Counted from the first letter of the stretch, positions 7,846 to 15,898 are shown. The stretch is DNA of 64,000 nt from Lentzea waywayandensis (GCF_900115955.1 NZ_FOYL01000009.1:248001-312000); one strand, 5' to 3'. Notes: generated from the letters alone by a model not told the origin. Program-made: numbers and translations.

Positions 7846-9252
7846 ATGTTCGCCTTGCAGTCAGACCGCGTCGCCCTCCGCTTCGGCGACCGCACCCTCA
7901 CCCACACCGAACTGGCCGCCTGCGCCGGAGCGTTGGCGCGGCAACTGTCCGGCCTGCCTCGGGTGGCCGTGTGGGCGACGTCCTCGATGGAGACGTGCGT
8001 CGCGGTGGTCGCGGCTCTCCTCGCCGGGGTACCCGCCGTGCCGCTCAACCCGAAGGTCGGCGAACGCGAACTCGCCCACATCGTGGCGGACAGCGCGCCC
8101 GCTCAGGTGCTGGCGGCTCCCGGCACGCGGCTTCCCGCCGGACTGGACTCGGTGCCACGCCTCGACGTCACACTCGACGGCGGCTCCTCCGAGCCGTTCG
8201 CCGATCCCGGCGACGAGGCTCCGGCGCTGATCGTCTACACCTCGGGCACCACCGGCTCCCCCAAGGGCGTCGTGCTGCCGCGCCGGGCCATCGTGTCCAC
8301 ATTGGACGCGGTGGCGGAGGCCTGGGGGTGGTCGTCGGACGACGTGCTGGTGCACGCGCTGCCGTTGTTCCACGTGCACGGGCTGATCCTCGGCGTGCTG
8401 GGCCCGTTGCGGCGCGGCGGCACCCTGCACCACCTGGGCAAGTTCTCCACCGATGCCGTGGTGCGGGCGCTGGACGGCGACGGAACGATGATGTTCGGCG
8501 TTCCGACGATGTACCACCGCATCGCGGAGGAGGTCGGCGACGACCAGAAGCTCGCCGACGCGCTGGGCGGCGCCCGGCTGCTGGTGTCGGGCTCGGCGGC
8601 GTTGCCGGTGCGCGACCACGAGCGGATCGCCACCGCGACCGGGCAGCGGGTCGTCGAGCGGTACGGCATGACCGAGACGCTGATGAACACCAGCGTCCGC
8701 GCGGACGGCGACCGCAGGCCGGGCGCGGTCGGCGTGCCGTTGCCGGGCGTCGAGGTGCGGCTCGTGGACGACGCCGGACTGACGCTGGACGACGTCGGTG
8801 CGATCGGCGAGATCCAGGTGCGCGGCCCGAACCTGTTCGCCGAGTACCTGAACCGGCCCGACGCCACCGCCGAGGCGTTCGCGGACGGCTGGTTCCGCAC
8901 CGGCGACGTGGGCACGCGCGACGAGGACGGCTACTTCCGCATCGTGGGCCGCAAGGCCACGGACATCATCAAGAGCGGCGGCTACAAGATCGGCGCGGGC
9001 GAGATCGAGAACGCCCTGCTGGAGCATCCCGGGGTGAAGGAGGTCGCGGTGACCGGCGAGCCCGACGACGACCTGGGCGAGCGGATCGTGGCCTGGGTCG
9101 TGTCCGCCGGGGCCGGTGCCTCGCCGGACGAGCTCGCCGACCACGTGGCGCGCCTGCTCACGCCGCACAAGCGGCCTCGGGTGGTGCGGTTCGTGGAGTC
9201 GTTGCCGCGCAACGACATGGGCAAGGTGATGAAACGTGCCCTGCGGACGTGA
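7846..9252 (+). CDS. matB: Malonyl-CoA synthetase
   Basis: A 468-residue acyl-adenylate-forming enzyme that activates malonate to malonyl-CoA using ATP and CoA. The P-loop-like YTSGTTGSPKG begins at residue 131. The acceptor-site RYGMTETLMNTSVR motif, the FRTGD hinge region and the adenylation Lys in NDMGKVMKR (K460) are all present. The protein resembles the structurally known Streptomyces coelicolor MatB along its whole length as I recall that sequence (PLFHVHGL, SGSAALPV and IKSGGYKIGAGEIENALLEHP are shared). It follows matC by 4 bp and the carboxyltransferase gene overlaps its end by 17 bp, so the three are one transcription unit. Confidence 0.93.
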   Translation: MFALQSDRVALRFGDRTLTHTELAACAGALARQLSGLPRVAVWATSSMETCVAVVAALLAGVPAVPLNPKVGERELAHIVADSAPAQVLAAPGTRLPAGLDSVPRLDVTLDGGSSEPFADPGDEAPALIVYTSGTTGSPKGVVLPRRAIVSTLDAVAEAWGWSSDDVLVHALPLFHVHGLILGVLGPLRRGGTLHHLGKFSTDAVVRALDGDGTMMFGVPTMYHRIAEEVGDDQKLADALGGARLLVSGSAALPVRDHERIATATGQRVVERYGMTETLMNTSVRADGDRRPGAVGVPLPGVEVRLVDDAGLTLDDVGAIGEIQVRGPNLFAEYLNRPDATAEAFADGWFRTGDVGTRDEDGYFRIVGRKATDIIKSGGYKIGAGEIENALLEHPGVKEVAVTGEPDDDLGERIVAWVVSAGAGASPDELADHVARLLTPHKRPRVVRFVESLPRNDMGKVMKRALRT

Positions 9253-10621
9253 GTCTGCCCGTGCGGTGATCGGCCGGGTGGCGTCGTCGTTCGCCGAGCT
9301 GCCGGACGATCTCGGACTGTCCGGAGTGGACGATCCACGCTGGTGGCCCGGTGACGGCGATCAGGCGGACGGGCCGCTCCGGTGGCCCGGCTACGGCGAC
9401 CAGCTCTCGCGGGCGGAAGCCTCCACCGGTGAGCGCGAGTCCGTCGTCTGCGGAGTCGCCGAGATCGGTGGCGTCACGACCGTGGTGGTGGCGTTCGAGT
9501 TCGGGTTCCTCGGCGGCTCGCTGGGCACGCGCACCGGCGCCCGCATCGAGCAGGCCTTCACGCACGCCCGCGAGCTCCGCCTTCCGGTGGTCTCGCTGGT
9601 CGCGACCGGGGGCAGCCGCATGCAGGAGGGCACGCTCGCGTTGACGCAGCTGCCCCGGATCGCCCGCCAGATCACGCTGACCCGCGAAGCAGGGCTGCCG
9701 CACGTCGCCGTCCTGCGCGATCCCACGACCGGTGGCGGCTGGGCCACGCTCGGGGCGGGCGCGGACGTCGTGCTGGGGCTGCGCGGGGCACAGGTCGGGT
9801 TCGCCGGGTCGCGGGTGCGTCCGCCGGGATACTCGGTGACGCAACAGTTCGCGGCCGGACTGGTCGACCAGCTCATACTGGCCGAGGAGTTGCGCGGGCG
9901 GCTGGAACGCTGGCTGCGGCTGCTCACCACGTCGGCGGACGGCCCCGCCCCTGTGCCGTCCGCGCTGGGCCAGGGGACGTTGCCGAAGACCGGTTGGGAC
10001 GCGGTGGTGCGCGCTCGCACTCTGGGACGTCCACGTGCCAAGGCCTACCTCGCCGCGTACTTCGACTGGCACGAGCCGATCAACGGCGATCGCAGCGGCG
10101 GCGTCGATCCCGGTGTGCTGTGCGGGTTCGGGCACCGCGACGGCGAGACGATCGCGTACGCGGCGCAGTGCGGCACGGCGACACGGCCTGCCGGGTTTCG
10201 CACGGCGGCGCGTCTGGTGCGGCTGGCGGACCGGCTCGGCATCCCGGTGCTGACGCTCGTGGACACACCGGGTGCGGCCAACGACGCCGGCGCCGAGAAG
10301 GCCGGGGTGGGAGCGGCGATCGCCGACCTGTTCACCGCGATCGCGGCGGCGCGGGTGCCGGTGACGACACTGGTGATCGGCGAGGGCGGGTCCGGTGGCG
10401 CGCTGGCGTTCGCCGCACCGGACCGGATGTGGGTGACACCGGACAGCTACTTCGCGGTGATCTCACCCGAGCTGGCGACCGCGATCCTGAAGCGGGACCC
10501 AGGCCAGGCCCGGCAGACGGCGGACCAGCTGCGGTTGCGGCCACAGGACCTGGTCGAGCTGGGCGTGGCGCAGGGGATCGCCCAGCTCGACCAGACCACC
10601 GATCAGGCCACAGCCAGGTAG
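9236..10621 (+). CDS. Fused AccD/AccA-like carboxyltransferase (malonate operon)
   Basis: A 461-residue crotonase-fold carboxyltransferase carrying both halves in one chain. The N-terminal half (about residues 40-200) resembles the acetyl-CoA carboxylase beta subunit (FEFGFLGGSLG, ATGGSRMQEG, DPTTGGGWATLG). The C-terminal half (about 255-450) resembles the alpha subunit (TLVDTPGA, GEGGSGGALAFA, VISPELATAIL). No biotin carrier or carboxylase domain is present here. In the mat operon it takes the place of the malonyl-CoA decarboxylase MatA, so it may decarboxylate or transcarboxylate malonyl-CoA (inference). The GTG start at 9236 has an AAGG nine bases upstream inside matB; GTG 9266 is an alternative. 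Confidence 0.8.
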   Translation: MPCGRESARAVIGRVASSFAELPDDLGLSGVDDPRWWPGDGDQADGPLRWPGYGDQLSRAEASTGERESVVCGVAEIGGVTTVVVAFEFGFLGGSLGTRTGARIEQAFTHARELRLPVVSLVATGGSRMQEGTLALTQLPRIARQITLTREAGLPHVAVLRDPTTGGGWATLGAGADVVLGLRGAQVGFAGSRVRPPGYSVTQQFAAGLVDQLILAEELRGRLERWLRLLTTSADGPAPVPSALGQGTLPKTGWDAVVRARTLGRPRAKAYLAAYFDWHEPINGDRSGGVDPGVLCGFGHRDGETIAYAAQCGTATRPAGFRTAARLVRLADRLGIPVLTLVDTPGAANDAGAEKAGVGAAIADLFTAIAAARVPVTTLVIGEGGSGGALAFAAPDRMWVTPDSYFAVISPELATAILKRDPGQARQTADQLRLRPQDLVELGVAQGIAQLDQTTDQATAR

Positions 10622-10767
10622 AGGAACGCCAGAAGCGAACTCGGGACGCAGATCGTCACGAGTCCGACCACGCCGTAGAACGGCTCTTTCTTCTGCACCA
10701 TGGCGCCCAGCGCACCGACACCGATGAGCACGGACGCGACCAGCAACACCAACACGACATAAGACAT
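10603..10767 (-). CDS. Small two-TM membrane protein
   Basis: A 54-residue ORF beginning MSYVVLVLLVASVLIGVG. It has two hydrophobic helices (about residues 3-22 and 32-53) joined by a short charged loop (QKKEPFYG), which looks like a genuine small membrane protein. A GAGGATC ribosome binding site lies 6-12 bases before the ATG. It is the last gene of the operon that runs from the sensor kinase through the KhtTU antiporter, and its end overlaps the carboxyltransferase 3' end by 19 bp. No family is recognised; an accessory subunit of the antiporter is one possibility. Confidence 0.65.
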   Translation of the reverse strand: MSYVVLVLLVASVLIGVGALGAMVQKKEPFYGVVGLVTICVPSSLLAFLYLAVA

Positions 10768-10783
10768 GCGAGATCCTCAGGAG

Positions 10784-11086
10784 TCAGAGGTACGGAGAGT
10801 CGGGAGCCGCCGTACATGGCGGCGCCCGGCTCGACCACTGACCTGAGGTCGTTGCCTCAGCACTGGAAGCGCACCCGACAACCACTTGTGCTCTGACCGG
10901 CGGCGGGCACGGACCGGTCACCGCCCCGAGCAGTGCCCAGCAGGCGTCGGGGGACGCCGTCGTCTGCACCTGGACAGCCGAGACCGGAGCGTTCAGCCCC
11001 GATCCCGGCTGGTCGGAAGAGACCTCACGCGTGCTCGAGCCGACGAACGCCAGCAGCAGGGCCAGCAGGAGTGCCGGCCACCTCAC
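10784..11086 (-). CDS. Small putative secreted protein after KhtU
   Basis: A 100-residue ORF whose GTG start overlaps the antiporter stop (GTGA), so it is translationally coupled. The first 18 residues (MRWPALLLALLLAFVGSS) are a plausible signal peptide or membrane anchor. The rest has four cysteines and no domain I recognise. Codons in the first 65 or so positions have the GC-rich third bases of a real gene. The last third has weaker codon bias and contains two strong inverted repeats, so it doubles as, or may really be, a structured leader for the next gene. Confidence 0.45.
   Translation of the reverse strand: MRWPALLLALLLAFVGSSTREVSSDQPGSGLNAPVSAVQVQTTASPDACWALLGAVTGPCPPPVRAQVVVGCASSAEATTSGQWSSRAPPCTAAPDSPYL
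10806..10860 (-). promoter_or_regulatory. Two hairpins upstream of the small membrane gene
   Basis: Two perfect stems lie in tandem: CTGAGG-N6-CCTCAG at 10843-10860 and GCCGCC-N6-GGCGGC at 10806-10823, the second about 40 bp before the ATG at 10767. They lie within the 3' part of the preceding small ORF and could terminate, stabilise or attenuate the message. No known riboswitch class is recognised. Confidence 0.4.
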
Positions 11087-12258
11087 TGAGCCGCTGCCCG
11101 CCTGCGGAGGAAGAACTCGCCGACCGGTTCCACGTACCGCGCCGCGATCGGGCCGATGATCGCCATCAGCAGCACGTACGCGGTGGCGAGCGCGGCGAGC
11201 TGGTCGCTCACGTGACCAGAGGCGACCGCCAGACCGGCGATGACGATGGAGAACTCGCCGCGCGCCACCAGAGCGGCGCCGGTTCGGGCGCGGCCCATCG
11301 GTCCGATGCCCTGGCGGCGAGCCGCCCACCAGCCCGTCGCGACCTTGGTCAGCGTGGTGATCACCGCCAGCAGCACCGCCATGCCCAGCACCGGCGGGAT
11401 CGTGCGCGGGTCGGTGTTGAGGCCGAACACGACGAAGAACATCGCGGCGAACAGGTCCCGCAGGGGTTCCAGCAGACGGGTGGCGTTCTCGGCGGTGGAG
11501 CCGGAGATCGCGATGCCCAGCAGGAACGCGCCGACCGCGGCGGACACCTGGAGCTCCGAGGCGATGCCGGCGACGAGCAGCGCGGAGCCGAGGAGCTTGA
11601 GCAGGAACACCTCGTGGTCGGGACTGTCCACAACGGCCGAGATGACGCGGCCGTACTTCAACGCCACCACCAGGACCACGGTGATCGCGAGCAGCGAGAT
11701 GCCGACCGACGTCAGTCCGCCGAGGAAGCTGACACCCGCGAGCACGGCGGTGAGCACCGGCAGGTAGACGGCCATCGCCAGGTCCTCGAACACCAGCACC
11801 GACAGGATCACCGGTGTCTCGCGGTTGCCGAGCCGGCCGAGGTCGCCGAGGACCTTGGCGATGATGCCGGACGACGAGATGTAGGTGACGCCCGCCATCG
11901 CCAGCGCGCCGACCGCGCCCCAGCCGAGCATCAGCGCGACGATCGCGCCGGGTGCGGCGTTGAGCACGATGTCGAGGACGCCGGCCATCCACGACTTCTT
12001 CAGGCCGGTGGTCAGCTCGGAGGCCGAGTACTCCAAGCCCAGTAACAACAACAGCAGCACCACGCCGATCTCGCTGGCGAGGTGCGTGAACTCCTCGATG
12101 CCGTGCAACGGGATCAGCCCGCCGGACCCGAACGCGAGACCGCCGACGAGGTAGAGCGGGATCGGCGAGATGCCGAATCTCCAGGCGAGGCGGCCGAGCA
12201 GGCCCAGTCCGAAGAAGACCGCACCCAGTTGGATCAGGGCGATCGTGGTGTCGTGCAC
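11083..12258 (-). CDS. khtU: CPA2-family K+/H+ antiporter (KhtU/KefB type)
   Basis: A 391-residue cation:proton antiporter with about 12 membrane helices. It starts with the family's GAVFFGLGLLGRLAWRFGISPIPLYLVGG segment (in two parts), has GVVLLLLLLGLEYSASEL in helix 3-4, SSSGIIAKVLGDLGRL in the unwound-helix region, and VFEDLAMAVYLP with the conserved acidic pair in the ion-binding centre. There is no C-terminal RCK domain; the separate gene 5 bp upstream supplies it. This is the KhtT/KhtU arrangement known in Bacillus for K+ efflux. Physiological role: potassium or pH homeostasis. Confidence 0.88.
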   Translation of the reverse strand: MHDTTIALIQLGAVFFGLGLLGRLAWRFGISPIPLYLVGGLAFGSGGLIPLHGIEEFTHLASEIGVVLLLLLLGLEYSASELTTGLKKSWMAGVLDIVLNAAPGAIVALMLGWGAVGALAMAGVTYISSSGIIAKVLGDLGRLGNRETPVILSVLVFEDLAMAVYLPVLTAVLAGVSFLGGLTSVGISLLAITVVLVVALKYGRVISAVVDSPDHEVFLLKLLGSALLVAGIASELQVSAAVGAFLLGIAISGSTAENATRLLEPLRDLFAAMFFVVFGLNTDPRTIPPVLGMAVLLAVITTLTKVATGWWAARRQGIGPMGRARTGAALVARGEFSIVIAGLAVASGHVSDQLAALATAYVLLMAIIGPIAARYVEPVGEFFLRRRAAAQ

Positions 12259-12262
12259 TGGT

Positions 12263-12736
12263 TCAGCCGCCCGTCAGGATGTCCGCGGCGGTGCCGAGAC
12301 CGTCCGCGGTGCCGACGACGACCGCGAGATCGCCGTTCTCGAACAGGAAGTCGGGTCCGGGCGACGGATGCGCGTTGCCCGCCCGCACCACGGCCACGAT
12401 CGACGCGCCGGTGCGGGTGCGCAGCGCGGTGTCGCCGAGGGTGCGGGCGGCGAACGCGGTGACCGGCAGCTGACGGGTCGTGATCCCGGTGATGTCGGCG
12501 TGCTGCCTGGCCAGTTTCGAGACGAGCTGCGGCGCCCCGAGCAGCCCGGCGAGCGTGCCCGCCTCCTCCGGCGTGAGCGGGATCGAGGCGGCGGTCGTGT
12601 CTGGATCATCCTGTTTGGACATGATGAGCTCGAACTTGCCGTCGCGGTAGGAGATCACGCCGATCCGGCGGCCGGAGCGGATGGAGAAGTCCTGCCTGAC
12701 CCCTATGCCGGGCAGGGGCGTCACTTCGACGTTCAC
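12263..12736 (-). CDS. khtT: TrkA-C/RCK_C regulatory subunit of antiporter (KhtT type)
   Basis: A 157-residue protein with an N-terminal KhtT-like region (MNVEVTPLPGIGVRQDF at 1-17, then a GRRIGVISYRDGKFEL beta unit) and a C-terminal RCK_C (TrkA-C) domain at about residues 75-157 (TGARTLGDT-like strands, FLFENGDLAVVVGTADG). In Bacillus KhtT, this domain binds c-di-AMP and gates the antiporter; whether it does so here is not shown. The GTG start at 12736 lies 8 bp after the response-regulator stop; longer in-frame readings into that gene have no homology. The stop is 4 bp before the khtU start. Confidence 0.85.
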   Translation of the reverse strand: MNVEVTPLPGIGVRQDFSIRSGRRIGVISYRDGKFELIMSKQDDPDTTAASIPLTPEEAGTLAGLLGAPQLVSKLARQHADITGITTRQLPVTAFAARTLGDTALRTRTGASIVAVVRAGNAHPSPGPDFLFENGDLAVVVGTADGLGTAADILTGG

Positions 12737-12744
12737 TCGAGTTC

Positions 12745-13392
12745 CTAGGGTTCGATGAGCCCGGCGCGGATCGCGTACCGGGTGAGTTCGAGGCGGTCCC
12801 TGAGCCCGAGTTTCTGCAGGAGGTTGGCCCGGTGCCGCTCGACGGTCTTGACGCTGATCACGAGCATGTCCGCGATCTCCTTGGAGGAGTGGCCCTCCGC
12901 GACCAGCTTGAGGATCTCCTCCTCGCGGTCGGTGATCGCCTTGGCCGGGAAGCCGCCACCCTCCCTGGCGCGGTCCAGGTAGTTGCGGATCAGCGAGTTC
13001 ACCGCGCCGGGATAGAGGAACGGCTCGCCGCGCATCGCGGAACGGCACGCCTCGACCAGGTCGCGGTCGGCGACGGACTTGAGCACGTACCCCGACGCGC
13101 CCGCCTTGAGCGCCTCGAAGAAGTACTGCTCGTTGTCGTACATCGTGAGGATCAGGATCCGCAGGTCCGGGAGGATTCTCGACAGCTCGCGCGCGGCTTG
13201 CAGCCCGGTGAGCCGCGGCATGGCGATGTCGAGGATCGCGAGATCCGGCTGGTCCTTGCGGGCCATGGCGATCGCCTCGGCACCATCACCCGCCTCGCCG
13301 ACGACCTCAAGGTCCGGTTCGTTGTCCAGGATCAGCCGGACGCCGCGGCGGACGAGCGCGTGGTCGTCCGCGAGCAGGATGCGCACGGTCAT
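12745..13392 (-). CDS. NarL/LuxR-family response regulator
   Basis: A 215-residue two-component regulator. The receiver domain (residues 1-120) has the acidic pair DD at 9-10, the phospho-acceptor D55 in LAILDIAMPR, the Thr of LTMYD and the Lys of YVLKS. A LuxR-type HTH occupies about 148-210 (ITDREEEILKLVAEGHSSKEIA, ISVKTVERHRANLLQKLG, in that order). Its start overlaps the kinase stop by 4 bp, so the two are a pair. Because the operon continues directly into khtT-khtU, the antiporter is the most likely target besides autoregulation. Confidence 0.93.
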   Translation of the reverse strand: MTVRILLADDHALVRRGVRLILDNEPDLEVVGEAGDGAEAIAMARKDQPDLAILDIAMPRLTGLQAARELSRILPDLRILILTMYDNEQYFFEALKAGASGYVLKSVADRDLVEACRSAMRGEPFLYPGAVNSLIRNYLDRAREGGGFPAKAITDREEEILKLVAEGHSSKEIADMLVISVKTVERHRANLLQKLGLRDRLELTRYAIRAGLIEP

Positions 13393-14432
13393 TCGCTCTC
13401 CCCCTTCGCCTTGACGACCAGCCTGACCTCGGTGCCCTGGGATGTCGGTCCGACCGTGAGATCGGCGCCGACCAGCAGTGCGCGTTCCCGCATGCCCCGG
13501 ATTCCGGCTCCTTCCTGACTGCTGCCGATCCCCCGGCCGTCGTCGCGCAGCCGTAGCTCCACTTCGGACGGACGGGCGGTCAGGCTGAGCTCGATCTCCT
13601 GGGCGTTCGCGTGGCGCACGGTGTTGGTGAGGCCTTCCTGCGCGACGCGGTAGACGACCAGCTCGGTCTCGGCGTCCAGCGCGGGCAGGTTCTTGTCGAA
13701 CGACCGCCTGATCGTGAGCCCCGCCGGTTCGCCGATCTCCCGTGTGAGTGCTTTGAGCGCGCTGACCAGCCCCAGCTCCTCCAACACGCCCGGCCGCAAC
13801 CGGCGGGCGATGCGGCGGATCTCGTCGAGCGTGCTGCGCGTGGTCTCCTGCACCTGAAGCAACTCCTCGCGGGTCTCCCGCGGCGACTGGTCCGCCACCC
13901 GCTTGAGGCCGAGCAGCACCGCCGTCAGCGACTGCCCGACCTCGTCGTGCAACTCCTGCGCCACCCGGCGGCGTTCCGACTCCTGCGCGGAGAGGGCGAT
14001 CGCCGAGCTGTACCCGCGCTCGGCCTCCAGCCGGTCGATCATGCTGTTGAAGGTGGTGATCAGCTCGGCGATCTCGCCGTGCCCCCTCGCGTGCAGCCGC
14101 GGCCCAGGCTTGAGCAGGTCGATCGTGGTCATCGCGCGCGTGAGCCTGCCCAACGGCGCGAGCCCCACCCGGATGAGCACGGCGTTCGCGATCAGCATCA
14201 CGACCAGCCCCGCCGCCAGCACCACCACCTCACGCAACGGCGCGGGCGTCGACACCGTCGCGGGCCCGAACACCAGCAAGGCCGCCGCCAGCACCAGAAC
14301 CAGGGCGTTGAGCAGGAAGATCCGCCCGAACAACGACACGCGCGCCGCCTCTCCGTGATCACTTCCCGCCACGCCTGCGAGGCTGACGGGCGAGGGCGCC
14401 ACGTGTCCATCCGTGGCAACACCCATGTTCAC
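13389..14432 (-). CDS. NarX-type sensor histidine kinase (HisKA_3)
   Basis: A 347-residue membrane kinase. Two transmembrane helices (about residues 34-57 and 67-90) flank a very short external loop, so it probably senses a membrane or intracellular cue. A HAMP segment (about 90-145) leads to a HisKA_3 dimerisation helix with phospho-acceptor H152 in RRRVAQELHDEVGQS. The ATPase domain follows, with VYRVAQEGLTNTVRHA (N box), DDGRGI (G1) and GAGIRGMRERA (G2). It heads the operon with the response regulator and KhtTU. Start is GTG 14432 or ATG 14424. Confidence 0.9.
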   Translation of the reverse strand: MNMGVATDGHVAPSPVSLAGVAGSDHGEAARVSLFGRIFLLNALVLVLAAALLVFGPATVSTPAPLREVVVLAAGLVVMLIANAVLIRVGLAPLGRLTRAMTTIDLLKPGPRLHARGHGEIAELITTFNSMIDRLEAERGYSSAIALSAQESERRRVAQELHDEVGQSLTAVLLGLKRVADQSPRETREELLQVQETTRSTLDEIRRIARRLRPGVLEELGLVSALKALTREIGEPAGLTIRRSFDKNLPALDAETELVVYRVAQEGLTNTVRHANAQEIELSLTARPSEVELRLRDDGRGIGSSQEGAGIRGMRERALLVGADLTVGPTSQGTEVRLVVKAKGESE

Positions 14433-14499
14433 GGGGCGAGGGCAGGTGTGCCGGTCGGAGGGGTGGGGGCTGGGCGGAGGTGGGGATGGTCACGCCGGG

Positions 14500-14775
14500 T
14501 GGAGTGACGCGGGCCGCGCTCGGCGGGCGTGGGTCGCGCCGGGCGAAGTGACACGAGCCGCACCCGGCAGGCACGGGCAAGAGCCGTACTGAGCGAAGTG
14601 GCACGGGCCGCACTCGGCGGGCGAGGGTCGCACCGGACGAAGTCGCGCGAGCCGCACTCGGCGGGCATGGGCGAGGGCCGCGCCGAGCGAAGCCACACGA
14701 GCCGCACCCGGCAGGCACGGGCAAGAGCCGCGCGGGCCGCACCCGGCAGGCACGGGCGAAGGCCGCACCGAACCC
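14500..14775. repeat. GC-rich imperfect tandem repeat, alternating 44/50-bp units
   Basis: A GAAGTG-like anchor recurs at about 14500, 14544, 14594, 14638 and 14688, giving successive spacings of 44, 50, 44 and 50 bp. A core reading CGNGCCGCACYCGGCRGGC occurs six times, with the last copy displaced (near 14729). The array lies in the 567-bp gap upstream of the sensor kinase, otherwise without a gene. Long ORFs drawn through it on the minus strand are proline/arginine/alanine-rich artefacts of the repeat. Confidence 0.75.
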
Positions 14776-14999
14776 GTGGCCGGGGCGGCGAAGATCGCGC
14801 CTGACGTGCAGACACCGCAGGCCAAGGGTCCGCACCGAACCCACCGCCAAAGGCGACCAAGGGTGGCGACACCCACGCCCGACGCCGATCCTCCGCCCAG
14901 CCCACAGCCAGCTTGAGTGCCGTGACGGATCGCCAGAACCCGCCTCACCAACGGATCGTGGGAACCCGACGCCCTCAACCCCCAGCTGGGAGGCGCCCG

Positions 15000-15146
15000 A
15001 TGACCACTCGCCAGAAGACCTGGCCGGCGCACCTGATCGCGCTCGCGCTGGTCGCGGCAGGCCTGCTCGTGCCGCACGCGCTGCTCGTCGCAGCCGGACT
15101 CCTCCTGGCGGGCTCGGTCGCGCTCAGGCCAGGCGCGGAACGGTGA
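15000..15146 (+). CDS. Small two-TM membrane protein
   Basis: A 48-residue ORF starting MTTRQKTWPAHLIALALVAAG, followed by a second hydrophobic helix (LLVAAGLLLAGSVAL) and a short basic tail. A GGGAGG ribosome binding site sits just upstream of the ATG at 15000. Small hairpin membrane proteins of this sort are frequent in actinomycetes and usually uncharacterised. It converges on the HxlR gene and overlaps its 3' end by 23 bp. An in-frame GTG upstream at 14913 would add 29 non-hydrophobic residues and is less likely. Confidence 0.55.
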   Translation: MTTRQKTWPAHLIALALVAAGLLVPHALLVAAGLLLAGSVALRPGAER

Positions 15147-15777
15147 ACACCCGCAGGAACGTGTCGAGCAGCTTGCGGCTGCCCTCCAGCTCCACCACGC
15201 CGTCGCGCAGCGCCGTGATGATCGCCCGGTAGGACGCCAGCTCGTCGTCGGCGAGCTTGGGCGTGATGATCAGGTCGGGCTTGACCGGCGACGGGCCGAG
15301 GCCGGCGGTGAGAACACCGTCGGTGATCACCGCGTGCGCCACTACGTCGCGGACGTGGATCTCCCAGGCCGCGGTCAGCCCTGCCGCTTGCGAGGGCTGG
15401 AACACGGCGCGGAGGTTCAGCACCACGCCCTCCGGTGAGACGACGTCTCCCGGCTGCGGATCGCCGAGCTGGGTCGCGCCCCAGCGGGCCAGCGACAGCA
15501 GGGCCGGCTCGAGCGACCTGCCGACCTCGGTGAGCGCGTAGACGACGCCTCGCGCGGGCGCGGGGGCGACCTGGCGTTCCACGATGCCGGTCTGTTCCAG
15601 CTCCTTGAGGCGGCTGGCCAGCACGTTCGTCGGGATTCCCGCCAGGCCCGTCTGCAGCTCCGAGTAGCGACGCGGCCGGACGATCAGGTTGCGCACGATC
15701 AGCAGCGCCCACCGCTCGCCCACCAACTCCAGCGCGCGGGCGAGGCCGCAGTACTGGCCGAAATCACGTCGCTTCAC
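15124..15777 (-). CDS. HxlR-family transcriptional regulator
   Basis: A 217-residue regulator. The N-terminal HxlR winged HTH (about residues 5-95) shows CGLARALELVGERWALLIVR, YSELQTGLAGIPTNVLASRLKEL (read as two adjacent pieces) and VVYALTEVGRSLEP. A C-terminal sterol-carrier-like extension (about 115-217) may hold the ligand. HxlR proteins often sense redox or electrophiles; the Cys near the N-terminus (residue 10) is a candidate sensor. The GTG start at 15777 fits the usual beginning of the family. It is divergent from an MFS exporter gene, its likely target, with palindromes between them. Confidence 0.88.
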   Translation of the reverse strand: MKRRDFGQYCGLARALELVGERWALLIVRNLIVRPRRYSELQTGLAGIPTNVLASRLKELEQTGIVERQVAPAPARGVVYALTEVGRSLEPALLSLARWGATQLGDPQPGDVVSPEGVVLNLRAVFQPSQAAGLTAAWEIHVRDVVAHAVITDGVLTAGLGPSPVKPDLIITPKLADDELASYRAIITALRDGVVELEGSRKLLDTFLRVFTVPRLA

Positions 15778-15789
15778 GCACTCACCGTA

Positions 15790-15838
15790 GCAAGCTTGCA
15801 TCAGAGTAGCCAACTTCGTGATGCAAAGCGCACTTGCA
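15790..15838. promoter_or_regulatory. Palindromic operators between HxlR gene and MFS gene
   Basis: GCAAGCTTGC at 15790-15799 is a perfect palindrome next to the HxlR start, and TGCAA-N7-TTGCA at 15822-15838 shares the same TGCAA/TTGCA half-sites. The second covers a TTGCAA -35 box (15834-15839) that is followed after 17-18 bp by TTACTG/TACTGT, a plausible promoter for the MFS gene. The layout suits HxlR repression of both divergent genes. Confidence 0.6.
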
Positions 15839-15898
15839 AAAAGCAAGCGATCGGCCTTACTGTCGTCGGCACTACTCCCCGAACCTGAAGGAAGCGCG

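Noticed and set aside
5949-8081. 710-codon minus-strand ORF across GntR and matC
   Set aside because: Shadow frame rich in Asp, His, Arg and Gln runs. The real genes in other frames carry clear GntR and carrier motifs.
14429-14905. 158-codon minus-strand ORF with repeated ARACRVRL motifs
   Set aside because: It is the translation of the tandem DNA repeat. Unit lengths of 44 and 50 bp are not multiples of three, so the repeat is not maintained as protein.
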